DNA of 64,000 bases from Acidobacteriota bacterium (lineage in GTDB: Bacteria; Acidobacteriota; Terriglobia; Acidiferrales; UBA7541), in NCBI GenBank assembly GCA_003224145.1, contig QHYN01000199.1, forward strand, positions 17,654 to 81,653, given 5' to 3'. Below, in pieces: positions 1-8,430 of this stretch (positions within the stretch are counted from its first letter, which is position 1; the number at the start of each line of letters is the position of its first letter). Both the position numbers and the translations under genes were made by a program. Below the pieces are notes generated by a model. It did not search any database and was not told the origin of the DNA. It saw only the letters and a list, made by a program, of their open reading frames with translations.

Positions 1-1029
1 ATATCCGACCACGATGGCAGCCAGCACCACGATGGTCACGAAGGCCAGCGCCTGCCGGTTCAGCTCCGTGACGCCCGTGTCCCTCTGCGCCGCATCCAGG
101 CTGCGCTGCGCGATGACCGCCCAGTTCAGCTCCGGGAAGGTGCTGTACGTGCCGATCATCTCGACTGGATGCTTCTTGCTGGTATCCGAAAAACGCATCG
201 TTTCCGTATTGCGAAGTTCCTGTGGCAGCCCCTTCACCTGTGCAACCAGCGCATTGTCGCTTGCGTCCGCGCCCGGAACGAAGTTCTTGGTGTCCTGATG
301 CGCCACGATGTGCCCGTTGTGATCCACGATGAAAACCGAGCGGCCGCGGACGCTGGCATCCTGCAGCCGGTGAAGAATCGGATCCAGCGAAACCACCGCG
401 GCCAGCATTCCCGTGAAATTGTCGTTCACATCCTTCAGCGGGACGGCCACCACGAACGCCGGCCGGTTATCCGGCACCAGCGCCAGCGGATCGCTGCGGA
501 ACTTCACCACTTGCAATTGCTGCGATTGCAGGCAGGTGACAAACGCGCGCTGCAACGCTTTAGCCACGAACGGATCCTGCTCCGCGCGGAAATTCCCCTG
601 TGACGCGCTCGTGCCCCTTCCGGACTTGCCCACGGCTGTCAGATAGAGGAACGTGCTGCGGTTACTGTCCACAAAATTTTCCAGCAGGCGCGTAACTTTG
701 GGTTCCGCGGCGGGGTCTTCCACGTTGTCAATGAGACCCATGAGCGTCAGAATCTGCCGTTCGCTCAAGAGCTGCTGTGTCAGGTTGGATTCGAAAAGCT
801 GAATTTCCTGTGCTAGCGAGCGCGACAGGTCAGTCTGCTGCACGCGCTCGGTGTCTACGAGCTTTTCCTGGCTGAGCTGAAGGACCAGCCGGTGGTAAAG
901 GCCGAGGGGTAGCACGCTAACCATGAACAGCGCGCCGAGCACAAGCCAGAGGATGCGCACATGTCCTGCGCGCAAGCGTCCCCAAAGAGCCCAAAGAGAT
1001 TGAGCGGTGGGTGGCATCCCAATATCCAT
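1..1029 (-). CDS. Cache-type membrane sensor protein, N-terminal part (runs off the window)
   Basis: This reading frame is open to the left window edge, so it is absent from the ORF track. From ATG at 1029 (a second in-frame ATG is at 1017) it encodes about 343 residues. A transmembrane helix near residues 28-50 (WLVLGALFMVSVLPLGLY) is followed by about 270 extracytoplasmic residues with the look of a dCache sensor domain (FIVDHNGHIVAHQDTKNF). A second hydrophobic helix (ALAFVTIVVLAAIVVG) begins at the edge. The missing C terminus should hold HAMP and an output domain such as a histidine kinase, cyclase or methyl-accepting domain, but I cannot tell which. Neither start has a convincing ribosome binding site. 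Confidence 0.8.
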   Translation of the reverse strand, partial: MDIGMPPTAQSLWALWGRLRAGHVRILWLVLGALFMVSVLPLGLYHRLVLQLSQEKLVDTERVQQTDLSRSLAQEIQLFESNLTQQLLSERQILTLMGLIDNVEDPAAEPKVTRLLENFVDSNRSTFLYLTAVGKSGRGTSASQGNFRAEQDPFVAKALQRAFVTCLQSQQLQVVKFRSDPLALVPDNRPAFVVAVPLKDVNDNFTGMLAAVVSLDPILHRLQDASVRGRSVFIVDHNGHIVAHQDTKNFVPGADASDNALVAQVKGLPQELRNTETMRFSDTSKKHPVEMIGTYSTFPELNWAVIAQRSLDAAQRDTGVTELNRQALAFVTIVVLAAIVVGY

Positions 1030-1104
1030 TTTAGGGGACCCGCTAAAGGAAAGGCGGCTAACTGCTCCGGAGCGTCTCGCAAGTGCAACTGGGACTTTAG
1101 TACC

Positions 1105-1139
1105 AGTGCCGTTCCAATTGCCTCATTTCGGTGGAACGG
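1105..1139. repeat. Short inverted repeat sharing a 13-mer with the 25.9-kb TIR element
   Basis: AGTGCCGTTCCAA (1105-1117) is followed 14 bases later by TGGAACGG (1132-1139), giving an 8-bp CCGTTCCA/TGGAACGG dyad. The same 13-mer is found inside the terminal inverted repeat of the 110-bp element at 25878-25987. It lies between the gpsA stop and the sensor start, so it could be a decayed copy of that element or a hairpin between the genes. No T-run follows it. Confidence 0.5.
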
Positions 1140-1177
1140 AGTAGCAGCGCCTGAATGGCGAGCACGGAGACAGCCTT

Positions 1178-2230
1178 TTATTCGCGTTTCAGCGGCCGAT
1201 CCATGATCTCGCGAATCGCCTCCTTCGGCGCCCTCCCACGGTGCAAAATGGCGTCCACCTGCTCGGTGATGGGCATCTCAATCTGGTGTTCTCGCGCCAG
1301 CGCCAGCAGCGGTGCGGCCGTCTCCACGCCTTCCGCGACCATGCGCATCTGCGCCAGGATCTCCGGCAGTCGGCGGCCTTTGCCGAGCTCGATTCCCACG
1401 TGTCGGTTGCGACTGAGCGCGCCCGTGCAGGTCAAAACCAAGTCGCCCAATCCAGCCAGACCGCTCAGCGTCTCCGCCCGCGCTCCCAGCGCCACCGCGA
1501 GCCGGGTCATTTCCGCGAGACCGCGCGTGATCAGAGCGGCCAGCGGGTTCGAACCGAGCCCCAGCCCCTGGCACGCGCCCGCCGCGATGGCCATCACGTT
1601 TTTCATCGCGCCGGCCAGCTCGACTCCCAGAACATCGTCGTTCGTATACATCCGGAATGTCGGCCCGGAGAGTTCTTCCTGCAATTCGTCAGCAAGCAGG
1701 GCATAGCGCCGAACTCCCCTAGCCGCAGAAGTATATGGGTGCTCGGAAGCGATAACCACGGCCGTTGGTTCGCCACGCGCCGCTTCCGCTGCAAAAGAAG
1801 GTCCGGAAAGCACCGCGATGCGCTGCGACGGCTCCACCGCGCCCGCTTGTCCCAAAACTTGAGCAAGGACCTTACTCATCCGCAAATGCGTCGCTGGTTC
1901 CAGGCCTTTCGTCGCGCTCACAAAAATCATCTCCGGCGTGAAGCAGGGAAGAGCTTGCGAATAAATCGCTCGCGCGTGTACCGAGGGAAGCGCGCCGATC
2001 ACCACCTTTGCGTTCATCAGCGCTTCCGGCATTTCGTGTGTGACGCGGGTCGCAGCTGGAAGCGAGATACCCGGCAAATACAACTTGTTTTCACGTTGAC
2101 TTCGCAGTGTCTCTGCGAGTGCCGCATTGTGCACCCAAAGTGAAGTGTCGTGCGCTTTGCGCACGCGAGACAGCACTACGGACAGCGCCGTTCCCCAGCT
2201 CCCCGCTCCAAGAATGGCGATTCGCGTCAT
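1178..2230 (-). CDS. gpsA: NAD(P)-dependent glycerol-3-phosphate dehydrogenase
   Basis: This cytoplasmic enzyme reduces dihydroxyacetone phosphate to sn-glycerol 3-phosphate, the backbone of phospholipids. The 350-residue protein begins with the Rossmann loop GAGSWGTALS, carries the conserved KNVMAIAAG segment with the catalytic Lys near residue 210, and has the usual family length of about 330-350. Its start overlaps the end of plsY by four bases (ATGA), so the two are probably co-translated and supply substrate to the first acylation step. Confidence 0.97.
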   Translation of the reverse strand: MTRIAILGAGSWGTALSVVLSRVRKAHDTSLWVHNAALAETLRSQRENKLYLPGISLPAATRVTHEMPEALMNAKVVIGALPSVHARAIYSQALPCFTPEMIFVSATKGLEPATHLRMSKVLAQVLGQAGAVEPSQRIAVLSGPSFAAEAARGEPTAVVIASEHPYTSAARGVRRYALLADELQEELSGPTFRMYTNDDVLGVELAGAMKNVMAIAAGACQGLGLGSNPLAALITRGLAEMTRLAVALGARAETLSGLAGLGDLVLTCTGALSRNRHVGIELGKGRRLPEILAQMRMVAEGVETAAPLLALAREHQIEMPITEQVDAILHRGRAPKEAIREIMDRPLKRE

Positions 2231-2865
2231 TCAGCGTCCTTGTTCTTGCTGAAGGAGAATTTTGGCTCCACACCTTCGAGCAGCCGCTGAAGATTTCCAC
2301 GGTGCTTGTAGATAATCAGCAGCGCCGCTGCCATCGCTCCAAACGTGATTGCTAGCGGAGGAGCATGATGCCGCGCCCACAAAAAATACATCAGGAGCGG
2401 CATGGCAGCGGCCGCGGAAATCGAGCCCAGCGAAACGTAACGCCAAACGATCACCACGAGGAGAAATAGAATGACAGCACCGAGAAAAGCCGGCGGGGAA
2501 AGCACCAGGAACACTCCCGCAGCCGTCGCCACTCCCTTGCCGCCTTTGAACTTCAGCCAAACAGGGAAGCAGTGTCCAACGAGCGCGGCGACTGCCGCAA
2601 TCGTCATCGATGTTGCGCTATCGTTCGAAAGTCGCTCGGCGAGCAGAACCGCGGCGGCGCCCTTCGCCACGTCGAAAATCAGCGTGAGGATACCCGCCAG
2701 CGGACTGACCACGCGCGCCACGTTTGTTGCTCCAATATTCCCGCTGCCTTTTTTGCGCACGTCCGTTCCGCCAAATAGTTTTGCGAGGACGAGCCCGAAA
2801 GGAATCGATCCTAGAAAATAGGCAACCAATGGCACCAGAAGGAACGAGAGAGAAAATTGAAACAT
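2227..2865 (-). CDS. plsY: Acyl-phosphate:glycerol-3-phosphate acyltransferase PlsY
   Basis: PlsY is an integral membrane enzyme that moves an acyl group from acyl-phosphate to glycerol 3-phosphate, giving lysophosphatidate. The 212-residue product is strongly hydrophobic. It has the family motifs GSIPFGLVLAK near residue 19, GSGNIGATNV near residue 40 and KFKGGKGVATAAGV near residue 106. It sits directly upstream of gpsA with a 4-base overlap and six bases downstream of thpR. The C-terminal tail is charged and cytoplasmic-like. Confidence 0.96.
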   Translation of the reverse strand: MFQFSLSFLLVPLVAYFLGSIPFGLVLAKLFGGTDVRKKGSGNIGATNVARVVSPLAGILTLIFDVAKGAAAVLLAERLSNDSATSMTIAAVAALVGHCFPVWLKFKGGKGVATAAGVFLVLSPPAFLGAVILFLLVVIVWRYVSLGSISAAAAMPLLMYFLWARHHAPPLAITFGAMAAALLIIYKHRGNLQRLLEGVEPKFSFSKNKDAE

Positions 2866-2871
2866 AGGATG

Positions 2872-3435
2872 CTACGCCTCAGCCGTCGCGAACGGAAAAC
2901 TCGCAAGCGTAGTGTACTGCGCCCCGGAGGGATTCAGCTTGCTCTGAATGAGGTGGAATTCGTTTGTCCGCAACGAGCCAAAGTCACGCTCCATGTTCGT
3001 CGCGATGGCCTTGCGCAGGGCCTCTGACAGCCCCGGGCGTTCGAATCGCGCTAACGTCAGATGGGCCGAGAAGGGCCGCTGCTCGCGCGGGATTCCCAGC
3101 TTGTCCATGGCGCCGTCGATGTCTGTCGCCAAGATTTTCAGATTTGCCGACGCCTCAATCCCGGCCCAGAAAACACGTGGATGTTTCTCATTGGGGAAAA
3201 ATCCCAGGCAGCGGAAATTCAGCTTGATAGCCTGCTCACAACGCATTTCCTTGAGAGCGTTTCGAATCGCCGCGACTTTTGCCTCCTCGACTTCCCCCAG
3301 GAATTTCAAGGTGACATGGAGATTTCCGGGCCGCACCCAGCGCGGCTCTTTCGAAATTCCTCGCAGCGAATCAAGGAACGCCGCGAGATTTTCCCGGACC
3401 GCGGAGGGGATTTCCAGCGCAACAAAGAGGCGCAC
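2872..3435 (-). CDS. thpR: RNA 2',3'-cyclic phosphodiesterase (LigT/ThpR family)
   Basis: This is a 187-residue 2H phosphoesterase. Its two HxT motifs, HVTLKFLG near residue 45 and HLTLARF near residue 125, form the active site that opens 2',3'-cyclic phosphate RNA ends. The N terminus MRLFVALEIP is typical of the family. It lies between cinA (3 bases away) and plsY (6 bases) on the same strand, so it is probably in one operon. The biological substrate in this group is not settled. Confidence 0.93.
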   Translation of the reverse strand: MRLFVALEIPSAVRENLAAFLDSLRGISKEPRWVRPGNLHVTLKFLGEVEEAKVAAIRNALKEMRCEQAIKLNFRCLGFFPNEKHPRVFWAGIEASANLKILATDIDGAMDKLGIPREQRPFSAHLTLARFERPGLSEALRKAIATNMERDFGSLRTNEFHLIQSKLNPSGAQYTTLASFPFATAEA

Positions 3436-3438
3436 CGT

Positions 3439-4713
3439 TCAGGCCCTTTTCACACCGCGCGGCGGCGAATCTCCGCCATTATAGAGAAAATGCAGCCGCA
3501 CCATATCCAACGCAAGCTGCGAAGCGTGCCAGCGAATCGCCTCCCGGTCCCCGGGAAAACGCACGCCTCGCTCTTTTACGCCTCCCGCATGAGCCAACGC
3601 TACGTGCACGGTGCCCACCGGCTTTTCGTCGCTGCCTCCGCCCGGCCCAGCTATTCCCGTGATGCCCACGCCGAGCGTGCTGCCCACACTGCGCCGGATG
3701 CCTTCGGCCAGCGCCACGGCCACTTCGCTGCTCACTGCGCCTTTCGACTGGATCAACTCTGCCGGCACATTCACCCACGCGCTCTTCAACTCATTGCTGT
3801 AACAAACGACGCTGCCCAGAAAATACGATGAGCTGCCGGCAATACTGGTCAACCGTTGTGCCAGCAAGCCGCCGGTGCAACTTTCCGCGGCGGAGATAGT
3901 CGCCTTGTTCATTGTCAGCAATCGCGCGATCACTTCCTCCATCGAAGAACCATCCTTGGAAAAAATCCGGTCGGTCAGTGCCAACTCAAAACCCTGCACG
4001 ATTTCATCGAGCGTTTTTTGCGCATACGCGATGTCCTCGGTCCAGATCCGCAAATGGATTTGAATTTCCCCGGGAGCCGCAAGAATCGTTGTCTTCACGT
4101 CGGAGTAGCGTGTGTAAATCGGCCTGATGCGCTGTTCCACTGCCGATTCTCCCATGCCCGCAACGCGCAGCTCCCGGTGAAACATGCGAACGCCCGAGCG
4201 CCGCCTCTCCAGCCGCGGCAGCACTTGCTCCTCGTACATGGGCTTCAATTCGCGCGGCGGCCCGGGCAGTAGCGCAATCAATCGCCCTTTGTCCTCCAGC
4301 CACAATCCCGGAGCGGACCCCCGCGGATTCTCCAGCACTTCCGCACCTTCCGGCACCATTGCCTGGCGGACATTCACCGACGGCATCTCCCGTCCCAATT
4401 GCCGGAAGCGCCCTTCGATGTAGCGAAGAATAGCGTCATTCAGGATCAGCTTGCGGCCCAGCAGTTCGGCAAGCGTCTCGCGCGTCAAATCGTCTTCCGT
4501 GGGCCCGAGTCCCCCGCTCGCGATAATCAGCGGCACGCGGTTCAGCGCGTCGCGAAACGCCTCCGCCAGCAATTCCCGATGGTCGCCCACAATCGTCTTG
4601 CGAACGACTTCAATTCCGAGCTTGTTCAATTCTTCGGTGAGAAAGAGCGAGTTCGTATCCATGCGGTCCGGAGTCAGCAGCTCCGAACCCACCGCGATAA
4701 TCTCTGCTTTCAT
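3439..4713 (-). CDS. cinA: CinA-like protein with nicotinamide-nucleotide amidase domain
   Basis: The product is about 424 residues. An N-terminal MoCF/COG1058 domain (GSELLTPDRMDTNS, ASGGLGPTEDDLTRE) is followed by a C-terminal CinA amidase domain (AESCTGGLLAQRL near residue 275, GITGIAGPGGGSDEKPVGTV near residue 353). The family deamidates nicotinamide mononucleotide and hydrolyses ADP-ribose, i.e. pyridine-nucleotide salvage; a link to competence is known only in some bacteria. The ORF opens 14 codons earlier, but alignment of the MKAEIIAVGSELL start points to ATG 4713. It is eight bases downstream of the propeller gene. Confidence 0.94.
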   Translation of the reverse strand: MKAEIIAVGSELLTPDRMDTNSLFLTEELNKLGIEVVRKTIVGDHRELLAEAFRDALNRVPLIIASGGLGPTEDDLTRETLAELLGRKLILNDAILRYIEGRFRQLGREMPSVNVRQAMVPEGAEVLENPRGSAPGLWLEDKGRLIALLPGPPRELKPMYEEQVLPRLERRRSGVRMFHRELRVAGMGESAVEQRIRPIYTRYSDVKTTILAAPGEIQIHLRIWTEDIAYAQKTLDEIVQGFELALTDRIFSKDGSSMEEVIARLLTMNKATISAAESCTGGLLAQRLTSIAGSSSYFLGSVVCYSNELKSAWVNVPAELIQSKGAVSSEVAVALAEGIRRSVGSTLGVGITGIAGPGGGSDEKPVGTVHVALAHAGGVKERGVRFPGDREAIRWHASQLALDMVRLHFLYNGGDSPPRGVKRA

Positions 4714-4721
4714 TAGATTGA

Positions 4722-5771
4722 TTATCCGGCTAGTGGCAGGCCGCGCACGTCCCAATCCAGCGTGAACAGAGCGGTGGTGGTGGCCAGAATCGCGCGCCCC
4801 GAGGGTTGCAGCGCCATGCCGACGAGTCCGGAACCACTCAGCGCGAGATCGGCATGCGCCTGCGGCGTGATGCGCACGATGCCACGCTGGCCGCCGTAGG
4901 ACGCGGCAACGTACAGATTCGCGTCGCGATCGAAGGCCAGGCCCTGAGGTCGGCCCAGCCCGCGGAAGAACACGCTCACCTCGCCGCCTTGCGTGATGCG
5001 GTACACCCGGTCGAAGCTGGAAGTCGTCGGCCCCGTCACGTACAGGTCGCCGTTCGGATGAAACGCCAGGTGATACGCCGCAACCGACGGTTCGAGCGTG
5101 GCAAAAACAAATATCTCTCGCTCCGGGCTGATCTTGAAAATCGTGCCGCTGCGGTCTCCGACGTACAGGTTTCCCGCCCGATCGAACGCAATGCCCGTGG
5201 CGACCCCCATGCCTTCGCTCCAGAGCTCGGCGCGGCCTTCCGGTGAAACGCGATGGATGGCTCCGTCATTCCGGCAGGAGACGAAGAGATTCCCGGAGCG
5301 GTCGAGCGCCAGCCCACTGGGATTGATGAGCGAGGTGAGGAATGGCTTCACGTTGTAGTTTGCCGTGATTTTATAAAGGGAAACGGGAACCCGCTGCCCG
5401 CGCGGCCCGGAAAATGTCACGAATATATTTCCGTCGTGGTCCACCGCGGGATTCGCCACCGGATGCAAATTGTCGGCGATTTGTATCCCAATGTGCACCG
5501 GATGCGGCTGGCTTTCGTGGCCATTCGTGGCCACCCGTACCGTTCCCCCGGCCGCGCCTTCCGGAACCCGCGCAATCAGCCGGTTCTCGCTGGCCAGTGC
5601 CAGGCTGGCCTCCACGTCGCCAAAGTGCACTACCGGCCGCGCTTGTGCGCGCGAAATGAACCCGCGCCCATGAATGGTAATCTCCCCGCCGGGAATCGCG
5701 GCTGCGGGCGCAACTCTCTCAATGTGGGGAATGCCGTTCTTCTCTGGCGAGGACCCGAACCCGAATTTCAT
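4722..5771 (-). CDS. IPT/TIG domain plus NHL-type beta-propeller protein
   Basis: The product has about 349 residues. Residues about 14-95 form an IPT/TIG immunoglobulin-like domain (ERVAPAAAIPGGEITIHGRGF). The rest is a six-bladed NHL/SMP-30-like propeller with repeated blades such as GLALDRSGNLFVS, GIAFDRAGNLYVGD and GLAFDRDANLYVAAS. No signal peptide is visible, so it looks cytoplasmic. The ORF track extends it to 6461, but that part is a shadow of pgpA; ATG 5771 overlaps the pgpA stop (ATGA). Its function is unknown. The coupling to pgpA may mean a role near the membrane, which is only an inference. Confidence 0.85.
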   Translation of the reverse strand: MKFGFGSSPEKNGIPHIERVAPAAAIPGGEITIHGRGFISRAQARPVVHFGDVEASLALASENRLIARVPEGAAGGTVRVATNGHESQPHPVHIGIQIADNLHPVANPAVDHDGNIFVTFSGPRGQRVPVSLYKITANYNVKPFLTSLINPSGLALDRSGNLFVSCRNDGAIHRVSPEGRAELWSEGMGVATGIAFDRAGNLYVGDRSGTIFKISPEREIFVFATLEPSVAAYHLAFHPNGDLYVTGPTTSSFDRVYRITQGGEVSVFFRGLGRPQGLAFDRDANLYVAASYGGQRGIVRITPQAHADLALSGSGLVGMALQPSGRAILATTTALFTLDWDVRGLPLAG

Positions 5772-6484
5772 ACCCAACCAATATGCAGCGTCAAAAGGCC
5801 AAAGTGTAGCGCCACACGCAGCAGGATTGCAGCGTAGAGGCCCGCCATCCAGTCGTCCGCCATGATCCCCCAGCCGCCGGGCAATTTCTCCAGCCGGCGG
5901 ATGGGCCACGGCTTCCAGATGTCGAACACCCGGAAAAGTATAAAACCGAGCAGCAGGTATTTCCAGTTGGCGAAGCTCAAGGCGAAGAAAATGGCGTATT
6001 CGGAGAAGTCCAGATGTGCCGTCAAATGCGGGAGGGCAATGGGAATCAGCGGCAGCAGTAGCGTCAGATGCTGGCCCGCTACCTCGTCGATGACCACGTG
6101 CTGCGGATCCTCGATCCCTCCATAGGAAGCCACCCGCGATGCACTCCATACCCCGAGCGTGACAAGGATGACGAGCAGCGCTCCGGCAATCAGCAGCGGC
6201 AGAGCCATGGTCACGTTGTGAATGTCTGTCCCCGGCGCCCCAAACAGATTCTCTCTTAGCATCGCATCCGCCAACGGATGCATCGAAAACACATCTCCAA
6301 GAGACTTCGGGTGGAGAAAAAAGACCGCAGAGAGAAATGCCGTCACCACGCCGGCCAGCGATCCGAAGGTCCCTGGCGCTCTGGGAATGTAACCGATCCC
6401 CAGTGCCGTCGCGATGGCCAGTGCAAGTCTCGGTTTCTTGCGCGGCGGTTCCACGGCGCACGCGCTGCTACTCTTCGTTGTCAT
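5768..6484 (-). CDS. pgpA: Phosphatidylglycerophosphatase A
   Basis: PgpA removes the phosphate from phosphatidylglycerophosphate to give phosphatidylglycerol in the inner membrane. The 238-residue protein shows the family signatures [14 protein letters not shown] near residue 31 and VVIDEVAGQ near residue 131, plus [14 protein letters not shown] near the C terminus, and several transmembrane segments. It is longer than the usual 160-170 residues because of an extra stretch between the first and second motifs. The ORF opens at 6637, but that extension overlaps yacG; ATG 6484 (MTTKSS) is preferred and overlaps the yacG end by 17 bases. Confidence 0.92.
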   Translation of the reverse strand: MTTKSSSACAVEPPRKKPRLALAIATALGIGYIPRAPGTFGSLAGVVTAFLSAVFFLHPKSLGDVFSMHPLADAMLRENLFGAPGTDIHNVTMALPLLIAGALLVILVTLGVWSASRVASYGGIEDPQHVVIDEVAGQHLTLLLPLIPIALPHLTAHLDFSEYAIFFALSFANWKYLLLGFILFRVFDIWKPWPIRRLEKLPGGWGIMADDWMAGLYAAILLRVALHFGLLTLHIGWV

Positions 6485-6686
6485 GCGGTTTGTCGGGATC
6501 GAGGAGCATGGTCTTGCGTTCGCCTTCGACACCTTCTTCTTCGTCGAAAATGGGTTCGGAAACCACGTACTTCTCGCTGGCCCAGTTGCCGAGATCCTGC
6601 ATTCGGCAGCGCTCACTGCAAAACGGAAAATCCGCATGCACCGCCGCGTCGGTTTCAGTTTTGCAAATTGGGCATTTGTGCTTCAT
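6468..6686 (-). CDS. yacG: Zinc-binding DNA gyrase inhibitor YacG
   Basis: This small 72-residue protein has the YacG zinc site CPIC near residue 5 and CSERC near residue 23, followed by the family segment [15 protein letters not shown]. In Escherichia coli YacG binds GyrB and blocks DNA binding by gyrase. The acidic tail ([10 protein letters not shown]) is usual. It is the first gene of a tight minus-strand run with pgpA and the propeller gene. Confidence 0.93.
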   Translation of the reverse strand: MKHKCPICKTETDAAVHADFPFCSERCRMQDLGNWASEKYVVSEPIFDEEEGVEGERKTMLLDPDKPHDNEE

Positions 6687-6799
6687 GCGAACGATTCTTC
6701 TTCTCCGTGCCCTCTGTGTTAAGAAATCCTCAAAACAAGGTTCGACACCCTAAGCCATGCGCGCTCACATGGAATCACTCTTCGATCGGAAAGTATAGC

Positions 6800-8272
6800 C
6801 TACCCTAACACGCGCAGCGGTGCGCCGGTGGCGATGCGATGCAGTTTTTCAGAGAGCGGAACCGGCGGAGCAGCCGGGATGGCATGGTCAATACTTCTCG
6901 CGGGCCGCGGCAGAATTTCCACCACCCGTCCAATTAGGTCGTACGCATGGGACTTTGTTATCTCCACGCGCGCCACGTCCCCTGCCTCGGCAACTTCGCC
7001 GCCCGGCAACTCGATGTCCGTCAGGTACAGCTTCCCGTCAATTTCTGGTGCCATGCCTTCGAGCCGCGCTTCCCACACCAGCGGGTTGTCTTTCGACGGC
7101 CCTTCGATCAGCGCCGTGAAAGTCTCGTTCTTCGCGGCGCGATATTTCGCCCGCAAATTCTCCCGTGAGATTTTCTTCTGAATGGCCATCAATCGGTTGC
7201 GCCTATCTGCGATGGTCCCTGCGTCTACTTTCTCATCCAGCGCATAACTTTCCGCATTGTCCACATCCGAGTATTCGAAGACGCCCATCCAGTCCAGCTT
7301 CGCGGCCTTCACGAAATCGCACAGCTCCTGGAAATCCGCCTCGGTTTCGCCCGGAAATCCCACGATGAACGAGGTCCGCAGCGACACCCCGGGAATGGTC
7401 GTGCGCATGCGTTCCAGCAAACGCAGGAAGGCCTCGCCGTTTGAGCCGCGTTTCATCCGTGCCAGCACGCTGCGGCTCGCGTGCTGCAGCGGCATGTCGA
7501 TGTACTTTGCCAGCCGCGGATGCTCCGCAGTCGTATCCAGCAATTTCTGCGTCACGCGATTGGGGTATGCGTAAAGGAACCGCACCCAAAGCAGCTCTTC
7601 GATTTGCGCCAGTTTTGCCAGCAATTGCGCCAGCCCGTCCCGCAGCCCCAAATCCTCGCCGTACGAAGTTGTGTCCTGCCCGATCAACGTGATTTCCCGC
7701 GCGCCCACTCTAGCTAGATTCTCCGCCTCGCGCACGACCGATTCGAATCGTCGGCTCCGGAATTTCCCTCGCAGCTCCGGAATGATGCAAAATGTACAAG
7801 GGTGATCGCAGCCTTCCGCGATCTTGATGTACGCAGCGTGTTTTGGCGTGGTTACGATGCGCGGCGTCAAATCGTGATACAGAAACGCGGGCGGCTGCGC
7901 GGGCAGCACTCGCAAATCGCCCTCCACCGCCTCTACGATTCGCTCCACTTCGCCGGTGCCAACCACCGCATCCACTTCCGGTACTTGCTCCAGGATTTGC
8001 TCGCGGTAGCATTCCACCAGGCAGCCCGCCACGATCAGTTTTTTTGCCGCGCCGAATTTCTTGTGTTCCGCCATCTCCAGTATGGCGTCCACGGATTCCT
8101 TTTGCGCCGCTTCAATAAAGCTGCACGTGTTCACCACCAGCACTTCCGCTTCGTCCGCGCGCGGCGTCAGCTCGTAGCCTTCGCGCGCAAGAAACCCCAT
8201 CATCACCTCGCTGTCCACGAGGTTCTTCGGGCACCCCAGACTCACAAATCCAACCTTAGTTGTACGCTGCAA
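6800..8272 (-). CDS. rimO: Ribosomal protein S12 (Asp89) methylthiotransferase RimO
   Basis: RimO is a radical-SAM enzyme that adds a methylthio group to an aspartate of ribosomal protein S12. The 490-residue product contains the MTTase N-terminal domain (VGFVSLGCPKNLVDSE), the radical-SAM cluster motif CDHPCTFC near residue 155 and a C-terminal TRAM domain. A TTG start at 8272 is supported by GAGGAG five bases upstream. The protein is about 45 residues longer than the E. coli enzyme, mainly in a Pro-rich C-terminal tail. Confidence 0.95.
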   Translation of the reverse strand: MQRTTKVGFVSLGCPKNLVDSEVMMGFLAREGYELTPRADEAEVLVVNTCSFIEAAQKESVDAILEMAEHKKFGAAKKLIVAGCLVECYREQILEQVPEVDAVVGTGEVERIVEAVEGDLRVLPAQPPAFLYHDLTPRIVTTPKHAAYIKIAEGCDHPCTFCIIPELRGKFRSRRFESVVREAENLARVGAREITLIGQDTTSYGEDLGLRDGLAQLLAKLAQIEELLWVRFLYAYPNRVTQKLLDTTAEHPRLAKYIDMPLQHASRSVLARMKRGSNGEAFLRLLERMRTTIPGVSLRTSFIVGFPGETEADFQELCDFVKAAKLDWMGVFEYSDVDNAESYALDEKVDAGTIADRRNRLMAIQKKISRENLRAKYRAAKNETFTALIEGPSKDNPLVWEARLEGMAPEIDGKLYLTDIELPGGEVAEAGDVARVEITKSHAYDLIGRVVEILPRPARSIDHAIPAAPPVPLSEKLHRIATGAPLRVLG

Positions 8273-8430
8273 ATTTGCTCCTCTGCGTAATCCTTGATTC
8301 TAACATGGGCCTAAAACCGGGTTTCGTGTCATTCGTCAGGCCCGTGAATAGCAGCGATTACAGTCCTGGCAATGTCGGATTAGGGCTGAATTCCGGTGGA
8401 GTTGAGAAGTGGTCTCTCCAACTAGCTGCT

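Noticed and set aside
5772-6461. N-terminal extension of the NHL propeller ORF
   Set aside because: This part overlaps pgpA, has no homology-like features, and an ATGA overlap offers a good start at 5771.
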